DNA from: Brevibacillus fortis
GTDB taxonomy: Bacteria; Bacillota; Bacilli; Brevibacillales; Brevibacillaceae
DNA: 64,000 nt
Assembly (NCBI RefSeq): GCF_003013395.1
Contig: NZ_PXZM01000018.1
Span: forward strand, 62,001 to 126,000
Direction: 5' to 3'
Part shown: positions 8,938 to 17,416 of the stretch, in pieces
How positions within the stretch are numbered: the first letter of the stretch is position 1
Layout of the letters: each line of letters starts with the position of its first letter
The notes under the pieces: generated by a model
Databases searched by the model: none
The model's input: the letters and a program-made list of their open reading frames with translations, nothing else
Told to the model about the DNA's origin: nothing
Translations under genes and position numbers: made by a program

Positions 8938-11922
8938 ATGGCAGGGCGATCATACTCGATTCAAATCAACGATCAAACGTACGAGGCAGAGCAAGGACAA
9001 AGTATTTTGGATGTTGCAGCTTCCCATGATTGTTATATCCCTCACATCTGTAAACATCCCAATCTTCAGCCGATTCAGACATGCGATACCTGTTTGGTGG
9101 AAGTGAATGGCCAGTTAGTTCGATCCTGCGCCACGACGAGTGAACCAGGAATGATCGTGAATACAAAGTCAGACTTCGTCAAAGAAGCACAGCTGGAGGC
9201 TATGTCGCGCATTTTAAGAAATCATGAACTGTATTGTACAGTCTGTGACAATAACAACGGGAACTGTGTGGTTCATAACACGGCAGAATACCTGGAAATT
9301 GAGCATCAGAAGTATGAATTTAAACCGAAACCGTATCCACCCGATCTTTCCCATCCGATGTACCGCTATGAACCGGATCAATGCATACTTTGCGGTCGAT
9401 GTGTGGAAGCCTGTCAGGATCTTCAGGTCAGCGAAGTGCTTTCTATTGACTGGAACCGTGAGAATCCTCGTGTGATCTGGGACAACGATGTGCCCATTGA
9501 TCAATCTTCCTGTGTTTCCTGCGGGCATTGTGTATCTGTATGCCCATGCAATGCGTTAATGGAAAAATCGATGCTCGGTGAAGCTGGCTACATGACTGGT
9601 ATCCCAGCAAACGTTCTGGAGCCTATGATCAATATCACCAAAGAAGTGGAGCCTGGATACAAAGAAATTTTTGCCGTATCTGAAATAGAGGCAAGCATGC
9701 GAAAAAGCCGGATCAAGCGAACGAAAACAGTCTGTACCTTTTGCGGCGTTGGCTGTAGTTTTGAAGTTTGGACCAAAGGTCGTAAAATCTTGAAAATTGA
9801 ACCACAAGTAGAAGCTCCCGTAAATGGCGTCTCTACTTGTGTAAAAGGAAAATGGGGATGGGATTTCGTAAACAGCGAAGAGCGCTTGACCAAGCCGCTT
9901 ATTCGCAGCGGGGATACGTTCGTAGAAACAACCTGGGAAGAAGCTCTTACCTTTATCAGCAATAAGCTTACAGAGATAAAAGGAAAATACGGGCCAGACT
10001 CAATTGGCCTCATCGCCTCATCTAAATGCACCAATGAGGAAAATTACATATTCCAAAAATTTGCCCGTGCAGTAATCCAAACAAATAACGTAGACAATTG
10101 CTCCCGGTATTGTCAGTCGCCTGCTTCCATGGCCTTGATGCGGACGGTGGGCTATTCTGGTGATTCTGGAACCATTCAAGACATCGCAAGTGCTGGTTTC
10201 GTACTCGTAATTGGGGCTAATCCGGCTGAATCTCATCCCGTGCTGACAACCCGTGTAAAAAGAGCTCATAAGCTGTTTGGACAAAAGCTGGCGGTCGCCG
10301 ATTTGCGGAAAAACGAATTGGCTCAAAAAGCGGATTTGTATCTACACCCAAAACCAGGCTCAGATCTCGTATGGATTTCGGCTATTACCAAGTACATCAT
10401 CGATCAGGGCTGGCAAGCAATGGATTTTCTTGAAACCAGAGTAAACGGTTATGAAGAATACGTCCAATCGTTGCAGAAATTCACGCTCGATTATGCAGAA
10501 GAAGTAACCGGGTTAAGTAAGGAAGAGATGATCAAGCTGGCTACAATGATTCATGAAGCGGACGGTACGTGTATCCTGTGGGCGATGGGTGTCACCCAGC
10601 ATGTTGCCGGAACGGATACCAGTACAGCAATCTGCAACCTGCTGTTGGTTACAGGGAACTTCGGTCGAGCTGGCGCAGGAGCATATCCACTGCGTGGACA
10701 TAACAATGTGCAAGGAGCCTGTGATTTCGGCACGATGCCCGCATGGTACCCCGGTTACCAGCCTGTGCAGGACACCGGGGCAAGAGCTCGTTTCGAAAAG
10801 GCTTGGGGTGTGACATTACCAAAAGATCCAGGGTTTAATAACCATCAAATGGTAGAGGGAATATTTGACGGGAAATTGAAGGCTATGTATTTGTTCGGGG
10901 AAGATATGGCTGTCATTGACTCCAATATCAATCACGTCGACTCCGCCTTTGAGAAGCTAGAGCTATTCGTTGTTCAAGATATCTTTTTCACCAAAACGGC
11001 CCATTTTGCCGATGTCGTGTTACCTGCCTCACCCAGCTTGGAGAAAGACGGCACCTTCGTTAACACAGAGCGGCGGATTCAACGGTTACACAAAGTGTTT
11101 GAGCCGTTGGGAGAATCAAAACCAGACTGGGTAATCATTCGAGATCTTGCTAACAAGATGGGAGCCAACTGGAACTATATGCATCCAAGTGAAATTATGG
11201 CGGAAGCTGCTAGCTTGTCTCCGATGTTTGCAGGTGTCAGTTACGAGCGACTCGACGGCTGGAACAGCCAATTATGGCCTGTAAAGCCTGATGGAGAAGG
11301 AACTCCTTTACTCTACACAGAGCGCTTCCCATTTCCAGATGGAAAGGCAAGATTGATTCAGCTTGATTGGACCCCGCCGATGTTTACACTAACCAAGGAA
11401 TTCGATTTGCATCTGAACAATGGCCGTTTACTGGAACATTTCCATGAAGGAAATATGACATATAAGTCAGAGGGAATCTCACACAAGGTTCCCAATCCGT
11501 GGCTTGAAGTTTCTCCAGACCTGGCCGTCGAGAGAGGAATCAAGGATGGTGCTCTGGTCCGCCTTTCTTCTCCGTATGGACAAGTCGAAGTACGCGTATT
11601 AGTAACAGATCGTGTGAAAGGAAACGAGTTGTATTTGACGATGAATACGTCAAAAGACAAACAATCTGTCAATCGACTTACCAGCAGTTATCACGACAAA
11701 ATGACACATACGCCAAACTACAAAGAAATGGGAGTGAAAATGGACATCCTAGAACGAGAAGGAGAACCACCGCTTCCGCGAGTGAATTATCGTTTCGGAA
11801 ACCGACAACCACAATTTGGCGTTCGAGTAGAAGAGAAATGGAAGCGCGACGATTGGATTTCAATCCCCGACTTACTTGGAACAGGAGGACAAGCCGATGG
11901 CCAAAGCGATTTCAAACATTGA
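8938..11922 (+). CDS. fdhF: Formate dehydrogenase catalytic subunit, FdhF/ForC type (paralog 1)
   Basis: This 994-residue protein oxidises formate to CO2 with a molybdopterin cofactor. The start at 8938 has AAGGAGGG 7 nt upstream. Domains in order are: an N-terminal 2Fe-2S ferredoxin-like domain (HICKHP, CDTC, RSC); a His-Cys 4Fe-4S motif (HELYCTVCDNNNGNC); two 4Fe-4S motifs (CILCGRCVEAC and CVSCGHCVSVCPC); then the molybdopterin oxidoreductase with its own cluster (CTFCGVGC ... STCVKG) and a dinucleotide-binding C-terminus. The cofactor ligand appears to be Cys in NCSRYCQSP near residue 390, not selenocysteine. The layout matches Bacillus subtilis YrhE/YjgC, whose partner is a DUF1641 protein; here too a DUF1641 gene overlaps the 3' end. 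In B. subtilis such pairs form a menaquinone-linked enzyme. No FdhD sulfurtransferase gene is in the window. Confidence 0.93.
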   Translation: MAGRSYSIQINDQTYEAEQGQSILDVAASHDCYIPHICKHPNLQPIQTCDTCLVEVNGQLVRSCATTSEPGMIVNTKSDFVKEAQLEAMSRILRNHELYCTVCDNNNGNCVVHNTAEYLEIEHQKYEFKPKPYPPDLSHPMYRYEPDQCILCGRCVEACQDLQVSEVLSIDWNRENPRVIWDNDVPIDQSSCVSCGHCVSVCPCNALMEKSMLGEAGYMTGIPANVLEPMINITKEVEPGYKEIFAVSEIEASMRKSRIKRTKTVCTFCGVGCSFEVWTKGRKILKIEPQVEAPVNGVSTCVKGKWGWDFVNSEERLTKPLIRSGDTFVETTWEEALTFISNKLTEIKGKYGPDSIGLIASSKCTNEENYIFQKFARAVIQTNNVDNCSRYCQSPASMALMRTVGYSGDSGTIQDIASAGFVLVIGANPAESHPVLTTRVKRAHKLFGQKLAVADLRKNELAQKADLYLHPKPGSDLVWISAITKYIIDQGWQAMDFLETRVNGYEEYVQSLQKFTLDYAEEVTGLSKEEMIKLATMIHEADGTCILWAMGVTQHVAGTDTSTAICNLLLVTGNFGRAGAGAYPLRGHNNVQGACDFGTMPAWYPGYQPVQDTGARARFEKAWGVTLPKDPGFNNHQMVEGIFDGKLKAMYLFGEDMAVIDSNINHVDSAFEKLELFVVQDIFFTKTAHFADVVLPASPSLEKDGTFVNTERRIQRLHKVFEPLGESKPDWVIIRDLANKMGANWNYMHPSEIMAEAASLSPMFAGVSYERLDGWNSQLWPVKPDGEGTPLLYTERFPFPDGKARLIQLDWTPPMFTLTKEFDLHLNNGRLLEHFHEGNMTYKSEGISHKVPNPWLEVSPDLAVERGIKDGALVRLSSPYGQVEVRVLVTDRVKGNELYLTMNTSKDKQSVNRLTSSYHDKMTHTPNYKEMGVKMDILEREGEPPLPRVNYRFGNRQPQFGVRVEEKWKRDDWISIPDLLGTGGQADGQSDFKH

Positions 11923-12391
11923 ACGATATATGCCAAGTCCAGAGGAAGAACGACATCAGGCCATACAGCAGGTGCTTGATGCCGTGAGTGAAAACCATCA
12001 GGCATTGATTACTCTTTTGGACATTGTAAAAGAATTACAAGAGATTGGTGTGTTGGATATCCTCCAAGGGGCTTTAAAGAACCGGCATGATATTGGGGTG
12101 ATCGCAGTGTCGCAGCTCAATAAACCGGGTATGCATCACATGATGAAAAACGGGATGAACGCACTCCAGTTCGTAGGCAAGTTGCAACCTGACAAACTAC
12201 AGAACATCTTGAACGCCGTCGATCATGGACTAGACAGGATGACGGATACCAAAAACGATAAACCGATGGGCTTGTTAGGAATGAGTAAGGCCATGATGGA
12301 GCCGAATGTCACATTGGCCCTCAGTTCTATGATCAATTTCCTGCGAGGAATGGGCGAGGGAATGAATCATGCAGAGAAGCAGGTTCATTAA
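11897..12391 (+). CDS. DUF1641 partner subunit of formate dehydrogenase (YrhD/ForE-like)
   Basis: This 164-residue protein is read from the ATG at 11897, with AGGAGGAC just upstream. An in-frame TTG 21 nt earlier is less likely. The gene overlaps the end of the catalytic subunit by 26 nt, so the two are probably coupled. The DUF1641 core is visible: an amphipathic helix (LITLLDIVKELQEIGVLDILQGALKNR, read as LLDIVKELQ then GVLDILQGAL) followed by GLLGMSKAMMEPNV and GMGEGMN. In B. subtilis the equivalent protein associates with the catalytic subunit and helps link it to the membrane quinone pool. No metal motif or membrane helix is seen. Confidence 0.88.
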   Translation: MAKAISNIERYMPSPEEERHQAIQQVLDAVSENHQALITLLDIVKELQEIGVLDILQGALKNRHDIGVIAVSQLNKPGMHHMMKNGMNALQFVGKLQPDKLQNILNAVDHGLDRMTDTKNDKPMGLLGMSKAMMEPNVTLALSSMINFLRGMGEGMNHAEKQVH

Positions 12392-12415
12392 GCGTGACAA
12401 CAAGGAGACCTAACC

Positions 12416-12655
12416 ATGCATACAGACAGAATCTCTGTTAAGGGAATGAAGGATGAAAATGATGCGGAAAAAGTGAGCAAAACCCTGCACAGCGTATGGG
12501 GCATACAGCAGGTAGAGGTGAGCCTACTAAAAGGAGAAGCACTCGTTTCCTATGATGAAAAAGCAGCGTCATTTGTTGATTTTCAACAGGCAATTCGCGA
12601 TTTGGGATATGAAGTGGCTTTTTCTGATGCCCCCTTTCATGCGGATTTGAAATAA
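12416..12655 (+). CDS. Small HMA-like fold protein lacking the CxxC metal site
   Basis: This 79-residue protein starts at 12416 behind AAGGAG. Its pattern resembles heavy-metal-associated/copper-chaperone domains: a first strand RISVKGMKD, a helix with EKVSKTL, a strand VEVSLLKGEALVSYDEK, then AIRDLGYEVAF. The GMxCxxC metal loop of the family is replaced by GMKDEND, so it should not bind copper in the usual way. It sits 24 nt after the DUF1641 gene and 24 nt before a zinc-ribbon gene, and is probably co-transcribed with them. The assignment is by fold pattern only. Confidence 0.6.
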   Translation: MHTDRISVKGMKDENDAEKVSKTLHSVWGIQQVEVSLLKGEALVSYDEKAASFVDFQQAIRDLGYEVAFSDAPFHADLK

Positions 12656-12679
12656 GAAGGTATTTTGGAGGCAGATATC

Positions 12680-12823
12680 ATGTCAAGAGTATGTGAAGTA
12701 TGTGGACGGGTAGAAGACAATCCTTCACTAGAAAAGGAGACGGAGACACACTCTACGCAGCAGATAAGCATTTTGCATGTATGTGAAAGCTGCATAGCAG
12801 ATCGGCAGCATCTACATTTTTAA
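12680..12823 (+). CDS. 47-residue double-CxxC (zinc-ribbon-like) protein
   Basis: A short frame from ATG 12680 to TAA 12823 has TTGGAGG 8 nt upstream. The product has two CxxC pairs, CEVC at residues 5-8 and CESC near 35-38, separated by a polar linker, and ends in RQHLHF. The spacing suggests a zinc-binding knuckle pair. It closes the first formate dehydrogenase operon. No function is known to me; a redox, metal-delivery or assembly role would be speculation. Confidence 0.65.
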   Translation: MSRVCEVCGRVEDNPSLEKETETHSTQQISILHVCESCIADRQHLHF

Positions 12824-12881
12824 TAGGGGTGGTACTGCCGAAATGAAAATCTGCATGTGAACAATCCTTCCATAAAAAAAG

Positions 12882-12912
12882 TTGGCTTTCCATGGAGATC
12901 CGGTGATATAAT
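12882..12912 (+). promoter_or_regulatory. Promoter of the second formate dehydrogenase operon
   Basis: A perfect -10 TATAAT lies at 12907-12912 with a TTGGCT 19 bp upstream (12882-12887). The long spacer suggests a weak or activated promoter. The start point would be near 12920, giving a leader of about 190 nt before the start codon. Confidence 0.55.
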
Positions 12913-12919
12913 GTAGACG

Positions 12920-13090
12920 TAAATGATCATTGATGGTTAGTAATGACGAATTGCTCAATCATCCTGATCTCACTCATATGTACGTTGGGACGGATAACGA
13001 GTATCTTTGGATGCTTAGGAATTAGCCCACCATTAAACAATTTGCGCATGTTCATGCCCAGGTTGTTTGATGGTGGGCTTTTATTATTTT
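12920..13090 (+). ncRNA. Structured 5' leader, candidate cis-regulatory RNA/attenuator
   Basis: A leader of about 170 nt separates the promoter from the fdhF2 ribosome site and ends in a complete intrinsic terminator (13024-13090). TTGATGG at 12930-12936 mimics the 3' arm of the terminator and can pair with CCATTAA (13030-13036) in its 5' arm, so mutually exclusive structures are possible. The sequence does not match the consensus of the riboswitches I know, including the molybdenum cofactor element. Function is inferred from layout. Confidence 0.45.
13024..13090 (+). terminator. Intrinsic terminator immediately upstream of fdhF2
   Basis: Stem arms at 13024-13040 and 13063-13079 pair over 17 bp with one G-U, followed by TTTATTATTTT. 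It lies only a few nt before the GGAGG of the downstream gene and after a good promoter, which points to attenuation as well as to possible termination of the upstream operon. Confidence 0.85.
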
Positions 13091-13109
13091 CTTGGAGGTC
13101 TTAGAGGGT

Positions 13110-16061
13110 ATGAAAAAAATCAGTTTTGAATTAAATGGAGTGAAGCATGAAGCAGAGGAAGGAACCCGGATTCTGGATTATCTACTGCAGCAAGAAATAG
13201 AGCATCCTCACATCTGTTATTCACCCATTTTAGGGCCTATTCAAACTTGCGATACGTGCATGTGTGAGATTGACGGGAAAATTATGCGAGCGTGCTCGAC
13301 TCCTATCGAGGAAGGCATGCACATCCTTACCTCCTCCGAACTGGCAAAAGGCGCACAGGCAGAAGCAATGGACCGGATCCTGGAAAACCACATGCTGTAT
13401 TGTACCGTCTGCGACAACAACAACGGAAATTGTCGGGTGCACAATACGGCAGAGCTGCTCGAAATTGACCATCAAACACGCCCGTTCCGAGAAAAAAAGG
13501 AAGAAGTAGATATGTCGCATCCCTTCTATCGTTATGATCCCGATCAATGCATTCTCTGTGGACGTTGCACGGAGGTTTGTCAGGATTTACAGGTAAATGA
13601 GACGCTCACCATCGATTGGGAACGAGAGATTCCAAGAGTGATCTGGGATGACAATAAATCGATTAATGACTCTTCTTGTGTGTCTTGCGGTCAGTGTGTG
13701 ACGGTCTGTCCATGCAATGCACTGATGGAGAAATCCATGCTCGGGGAAGCTGGCTTTCTATCAGGGATTAAAAAAGACCTGTTGAATCCGATGATCGATC
13801 TCATTAAAGAAGTCGAGCCTGGCTACAGCAGCATTTTCGCTATCTCTGAAGTGGAGGCGGCCATGCGGGAAACGCGGACCAAGAAAACCAAAACCGTTTG
13901 TACGTTCTGCGGCGTAGGCTGTTCGTTTGAGGTATGGACCAAAGGTCGCCACATTCTAAAAGTGGAACCAACGGAAGACTCTCCAGTCAACAGTGTCTCT
14001 ACTTGTGTTAAGGGCAAGTTCGGTTGGGATTTTGTTAACAGTGATCAGCGCTTGACTACACCATTGATTCGAAAAGGAGACGCATTTGTACCAGCTACAT
14101 GGGATGAGGCACTCTCAATGATTGCCGAGCGAATGAGTTCCATCAAGCAAAACTACGGAGGCAACGCGCTGGGATTCGTAAGCTCATCCAAAACAACCAA
14201 TGAAGATGCGTACCTCATGCAAAAACTGGCGCGCCAGGTGTTCGAATCAAACAATATTGACAACTGCTCAAGGTATTGCCAGTCACCAGCTACTGATGGC
14301 TTGCTGGCAACGGTAGGACACGGTGGGGACTCAGGTACCATTCAAGATATTGCAAGTGCCGGGCTAGTCATCATCGTCGGAGCGAATCCAACAGAAGGCC
14401 ATCCTGTGTTGGCAACACGGGTCAAACGGGCAAAGAAATTATACGGTCAAAAACTGATTGTCTCTGATCTGCGCAAGCATGAAATGGCAGAACGATCCGA
14501 TCTTTTCCTTCATCCAACACAAGGAACCGATTTTGTCTGGCTGACGGCCGTCGCGAAGTACATCATCGATCAAGACTGGCATGACAAAGCCTTTATCCAA
14601 AAGCGGGTAAACGATTTTGATGATTATCGTAAAATGCTTGAAACTTATACGCTGGATTACGCAGTGGAAGTAACGGGGCTGTCTAGAGAACAGTTGATTC
14701 AAACAGCCAAAATGATTCACGAAGCAGATGGCACTTGCATCCTGTGGGGAATGGGCGTAACTCAAAATATCGCGGGTTCGCATACGTCTGCGGCTATCTC
14801 CAACCTCTTGCTAGTCACAGGAAACTACGGCCGATCAGGAGCAGGAGCCTATCCATTGCGTGGACACAACAACGTACAAGGCGCTTGCGACATGGGGACA
14901 CTCCCTACCTGGCTTCCAGGGTATCAGCCTATTACGGCTGATGCGGCGAGAGCCAAATTTGAAAAGGCGTATGGCGTAACGATCTCTAACAAGCCGGGCC
15001 TAACCAATATCGAAATGCTGGAAGCGGTAGAGAAAGGCGAACTAAAAGCCATGTACCTGATGGGTGAAGACATGGCTTGGGTCGATTCCAACGCCAACCA
15101 CGTGCATGATACTCTCAGCAAGCTTGAATTCTTTGTCGTACAAGACGTATTCCTGACCAAAACCGCTCAATTTGCAGATATTGTGCTACCTGCGTCTCCA
15201 TCCCTGGAAAAAGAGGGTACCTTTGTGAATACCGAGAGACGTATCCAGCGGTTGTATCAAGTATTGGAACCACTGGGAGATTCAAAACCAGACTGGTCGA
15301 TCATCCAACTGATCGCACAGCGTATGGGTGCAAACTGGAATTACCAACACCCTGGTGAGATCATGGACGAAATTGCGAGCCTGGCACCGATTTATGCTGG
15401 AGTTTCGTACGATCGTTTAGAAGGATGGAACAGCTTGCTATGGCCCGTACAACAAGATGGTACTGACGAGCCGCTTCTGTACAAAGAACAATTCAACTTC
15501 CCAGACAAAAAAGCAAGATTTTCGCTCGTTGAATATGTCCGGCCTATGGAGTATTCATCGGAATTTGATCTTACCTTGAACAACGGACGACTACTGGAGC
15601 ATTTCCATGAAGGAAATATGACGAACAAATCAAAGGGCATCCAATATAAGCTACCGGAAGTGTTTGTGGAGGTTTCCCCTGAGCTTGCCAGTGAGCGGGG
15701 GCTAAAAGACGGTTCCTTAGTTCGACTCGTCTCTCCATACGGTGCGATTAAGCTTCGTGTCCTCGTGACAGATCGAGTAAGCGGTAAAGAATTGTATGTA
15801 CCCATGCACTCTGTCAGCCATGAAAATGCCATTAACCTTTTGACTGGCAGCGTCGGGGACGTTCGCACGCAAACCCCTGCATACAAGCAAACAAAGGTAT
15901 GCATGGAGTTTCTCAAAGAAAAAGGAATGACTCCACTGCCTATGTATAATCCCCGTTATGCCAAGCGAAACCCTCAGATGGGTGTCCAAGTAGAACGCAA
16001 ATGGGCCAGAGAAGATTATGAACCGATTGCAGATGTAAACTTTGTGGGAGGTAAAAAATAA
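13110..16061 (+). CDS. fdhF: Formate dehydrogenase catalytic subunit, FdhF/ForC type (paralog 2)
   Basis: This 983-residue protein is a paralog of the enzyme encoded at 8938, with the same order of domains. It has a 2Fe-2S ferredoxin-like N-terminus (HICYSP, CDTC, RAC), a His-Cys cluster (HMLYCTVCDNNNGNC), two 4Fe-4S motifs (CILCGRCTEVC, CVSCGQCVTVCPC), and a molybdopterin oxidoreductase core with CTFCGVGC. The presumed catalytic Cys is in NCSRYCQSP near residue 385. The start at 13110 has GGAGG 11 nt upstream; an in-frame TTG at 13092 sits inside the ribosome site and is rejected. Large identical blocks in both copies suggest duplication. Unlike copy 1, it is preceded by a terminator-containing leader, so the two are probably expressed under different conditions. 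Its stop overlaps the next start as TAATG. Confidence 0.93.
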   Translation: MKKISFELNGVKHEAEEGTRILDYLLQQEIEHPHICYSPILGPIQTCDTCMCEIDGKIMRACSTPIEEGMHILTSSELAKGAQAEAMDRILENHMLYCTVCDNNNGNCRVHNTAELLEIDHQTRPFREKKEEVDMSHPFYRYDPDQCILCGRCTEVCQDLQVNETLTIDWEREIPRVIWDDNKSINDSSCVSCGQCVTVCPCNALMEKSMLGEAGFLSGIKKDLLNPMIDLIKEVEPGYSSIFAISEVEAAMRETRTKKTKTVCTFCGVGCSFEVWTKGRHILKVEPTEDSPVNSVSTCVKGKFGWDFVNSDQRLTTPLIRKGDAFVPATWDEALSMIAERMSSIKQNYGGNALGFVSSSKTTNEDAYLMQKLARQVFESNNIDNCSRYCQSPATDGLLATVGHGGDSGTIQDIASAGLVIIVGANPTEGHPVLATRVKRAKKLYGQKLIVSDLRKHEMAERSDLFLHPTQGTDFVWLTAVAKYIIDQDWHDKAFIQKRVNDFDDYRKMLETYTLDYAVEVTGLSREQLIQTAKMIHEADGTCILWGMGVTQNIAGSHTSAAISNLLLVTGNYGRSGAGAYPLRGHNNVQGACDMGTLPTWLPGYQPITADAARAKFEKAYGVTISNKPGLTNIEMLEAVEKGELKAMYLMGEDMAWVDSNANHVHDTLSKLEFFVVQDVFLTKTAQFADIVLPASPSLEKEGTFVNTERRIQRLYQVLEPLGDSKPDWSIIQLIAQRMGANWNYQHPGEIMDEIASLAPIYAGVSYDRLEGWNSLLWPVQQDGTDEPLLYKEQFNFPDKKARFSLVEYVRPMEYSSEFDLTLNNGRLLEHFHEGNMTNKSKGIQYKLPEVFVEVSPELASERGLKDGSLVRLVSPYGAIKLRVLVTDRVSGKELYVPMHSVSHENAINLLTGSVGDVRTQTPAYKQTKVCMEFLKEKGMTPLPMYNPRYAKRNPQMGVQVERKWAREDYEPIADVNFVGGKK

Positions 16062-16540
16062 TGGCAAGACCGATTACGAAAGTGGTTGAACCCGTTCTTA
16101 CCGAAAAGGAAAAACAAGATCAAACAGTGGAAAGTGTCATACAAGCACTCGCCAAAAATCCGGAAGGGATCCAAGCAACGATCAAACTGCTCCAAGAACT
16201 CCATGAAAGTGGAATTCTTGGAGCGCTCAACGCCGCCGTCGAGGCGAAGGAAGATATTGCGAAGATTGTAGTAGGGCAAATGGTGCGTCCTCCTGTCACC
16301 AATATGATGAACAATGCGATGGCTGCCGCAGGTGGGTTAACCGAGCTAGATCCTGAAATGACAAAAAAACTGATGAGCGGTGTTACAAAGGGGCTTCAAA
16401 GGGCTGATGATGCTCTTCGCTCTGGAGAAAAGGTTGGGATTTTCGATTTGATGAAAGCTCTTCGCGATCCTGACATCAATCGAGCGATGGGTTTTGGTAT
16501 TAACCTGCTGAAAGGATTAGGAGAGGGCTTAAAGGAATGA
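16061..16540 (+). CDS. DUF1641 partner subunit (YjgD/ForE-like), second copy
   Basis: This 159-residue DUF1641 protein is the counterpart of the one at 11897. It shares the pattern ATIKLLQELHESGILGALN, then an ala/gly-rich helix, then GIFDLMKALRDPDINRAMGF and GLGEGL at the end. The start overlaps the stop of the catalytic subunit (TAATG), with GGGAGG upstream, so the two should be made in equal amounts. It is presumed to form the enzyme complex with the second catalytic subunit and link it to menaquinone, by analogy with B. subtilis. Confidence 0.87.
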   Translation: MARPITKVVEPVLTEKEKQDQTVESVIQALAKNPEGIQATIKLLQELHESGILGALNAAVEAKEDIAKIVVGQMVRPPVTNMMNNAMAAAGGLTELDPEMTKKLMSGVTKGLQRADDALRSGEKVGIFDLMKALRDPDINRAMGFGINLLKGLGEGLKE

Positions 16541-16989
16541 TGAAAGAGACATTGATTGTGCACTTCTATCAACGGATGCTAAATATTTCACTCATCATTC
16601 TGGGACTGGTCTTGAGCTTCTATCTTGTACGCGAACTGTATTTCATTGTGACCGCTGCACTTCTTGGTAATACTAACGTTCATGATATTTTAGAGGAAGT
16701 CTTAGCCTTTTTCCTATACTTTGTTTTTGTTTCTATGATCATCAAATATTTCAAGGAAGAGTATCACTTTCCGCTACAATACCTCATCTATATCGGCATT
16801 ACTGGCACGATACGTTTTATCATCGTCAATCGTGATGAGGCAATGAATAATCTAATTCTATCGCTAGTGATTCTTATCCTGATCATTTGTTACATGTTGT
16901 TGGCTCCTCGTAAAAACAAACTAGCGGATGAAAGGAGAACATCGAATGACGAAAAACCTCGAACATCAATTCAGCATGCTGGTTCGTGA
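16537..16989 (+). CDS. PsiE-like four-helix membrane protein
   Basis: This 150-residue protein has four hydrophobic segments (around residues 13-33, 48-70, 80-98 and 104-123) and a charged, disordered-looking tail. The arrangement and motifs such as FFLYFVFVSMIIKYFKEEYHFPLQYLIYI (two membrane helices joined by a short polar loop) match the phosphate-starvation-inducible PsiE family, whose function is poorly known. The start ATGATGA overlaps the preceding stop, placing it in the formate dehydrogenase operon, so a role near the quinone-linked enzyme in the membrane is plausible. Confidence 0.75.
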   Translation: MMKETLIVHFYQRMLNISLIILGLVLSFYLVRELYFIVTAALLGNTNVHDILEEVLAFFLYFVFVSMIIKYFKEEYHFPLQYLIYIGITGTIRFIIVNRDEAMNNLILSLVILILIICYMLLAPRKNKLADERRTSNDEKPRTSIQHAGS

Positions 16990-17296
16990 GATACGAAAAG
17001 AATACGTCGGTAACGGTCCAAAAGAAATCGTTACACGTTTTTGTGGTCCATGGGTGATCTGTGAGATGAAAGGGAACCTGACCAATGTAGAAAAGTTTAT
17101 GATTCTATCTGAAGAAGGCAGACGAATGGTTCACGATGCGCGCACAAAGCTCGTGAAGAACATTTACAATGACCCTGCGGTAGTAGCAAAACTCGAGGAT
17201 ATCATCCATGCAAAGATTTTGCGGATTTTTTCAGATATCAGTATCGAAGAGGATATTGCGATGACTGTCTATGTATTAGATAGATCAATTTCTTGA
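16946..17296 (+). CDS. DUF2294/MpsC-like protein
   Basis: This 116-residue soluble protein fits the DUF2294 family (PF10057), annotated as MpsC of a membrane-potential-generating system. The typical features are an N-terminal helix (EHQFSMLVREIRKEYVG), the strand GPWVICEMKGNLTNVEK, EEGRRMVHDAR, and the C-terminal ISIEEDIAMTVYVLD. The start at 16946 has AAAGGAG 7 nt upstream and lies inside the 3' end of the PsiE-like gene, an overlap of 44 nt in another frame. It is the last gene of the second formate dehydrogenase operon before the cofactor genes. The link between formate oxidation and membrane energisation is suggestive only. Confidence 0.75.
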   Translation: MTKNLEHQFSMLVREIRKEYVGNGPKEIVTRFCGPWVICEMKGNLTNVEKFMILSEEGRRMVHDARTKLVKNIYNDPAVVAKLEDIIHAKILRIFSDISIEEDIAMTVYVLDRSIS

Positions 17297-17326
17297 TCAG
17301 TATAGGAGGGAAGGAGAGAAACGCTC

Positions 17327-17416
17327 GTGATTCAACCGGTGTGCGTTTTATCACATGTCCTGCACTATGAAAATGGTACGATGAATCGCAGAAGTAGAAA
17401 GGGGGAAGGCCAGTGA
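17327..17416 (+). CDS. Possible 29-residue leader peptide overlapping moaA start
   Basis: A GTG at 17327 with AAGGAGAG about 8 nt upstream opens a 29-codon frame whose TGA overlaps the GTG start of moaA (GTGA). It begins MIQPVCVLSHVLHY. No family is recognised. It may serve translational coupling or be a chance frame, since an extended -10 lies inside it. Confidence 0.3.
   Translation: MIQPVCVLSHVLHYENGTMNRRSRKGEGQ
17375..17382 (+). promoter_or_regulatory. Extended -10 element upstream of moaA
   Basis: TGGTACGAT matches an extended -10 (TG, one base, TACGAT at 17377-17382). It is followed 30 nt later by the moaA start. No good -35 is seen, which extended -10 promoters can tolerate. Confidence 0.35.

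Noticed and set aside
12824-12840. T-box-like sequence AGGGGTGGTACTGCCG
   Set aside because: It resembles the T-box core but follows a stop codon, precedes the promoter at 12907 and has no specifier stem or aminoacyl-tRNA-related gene downstream.
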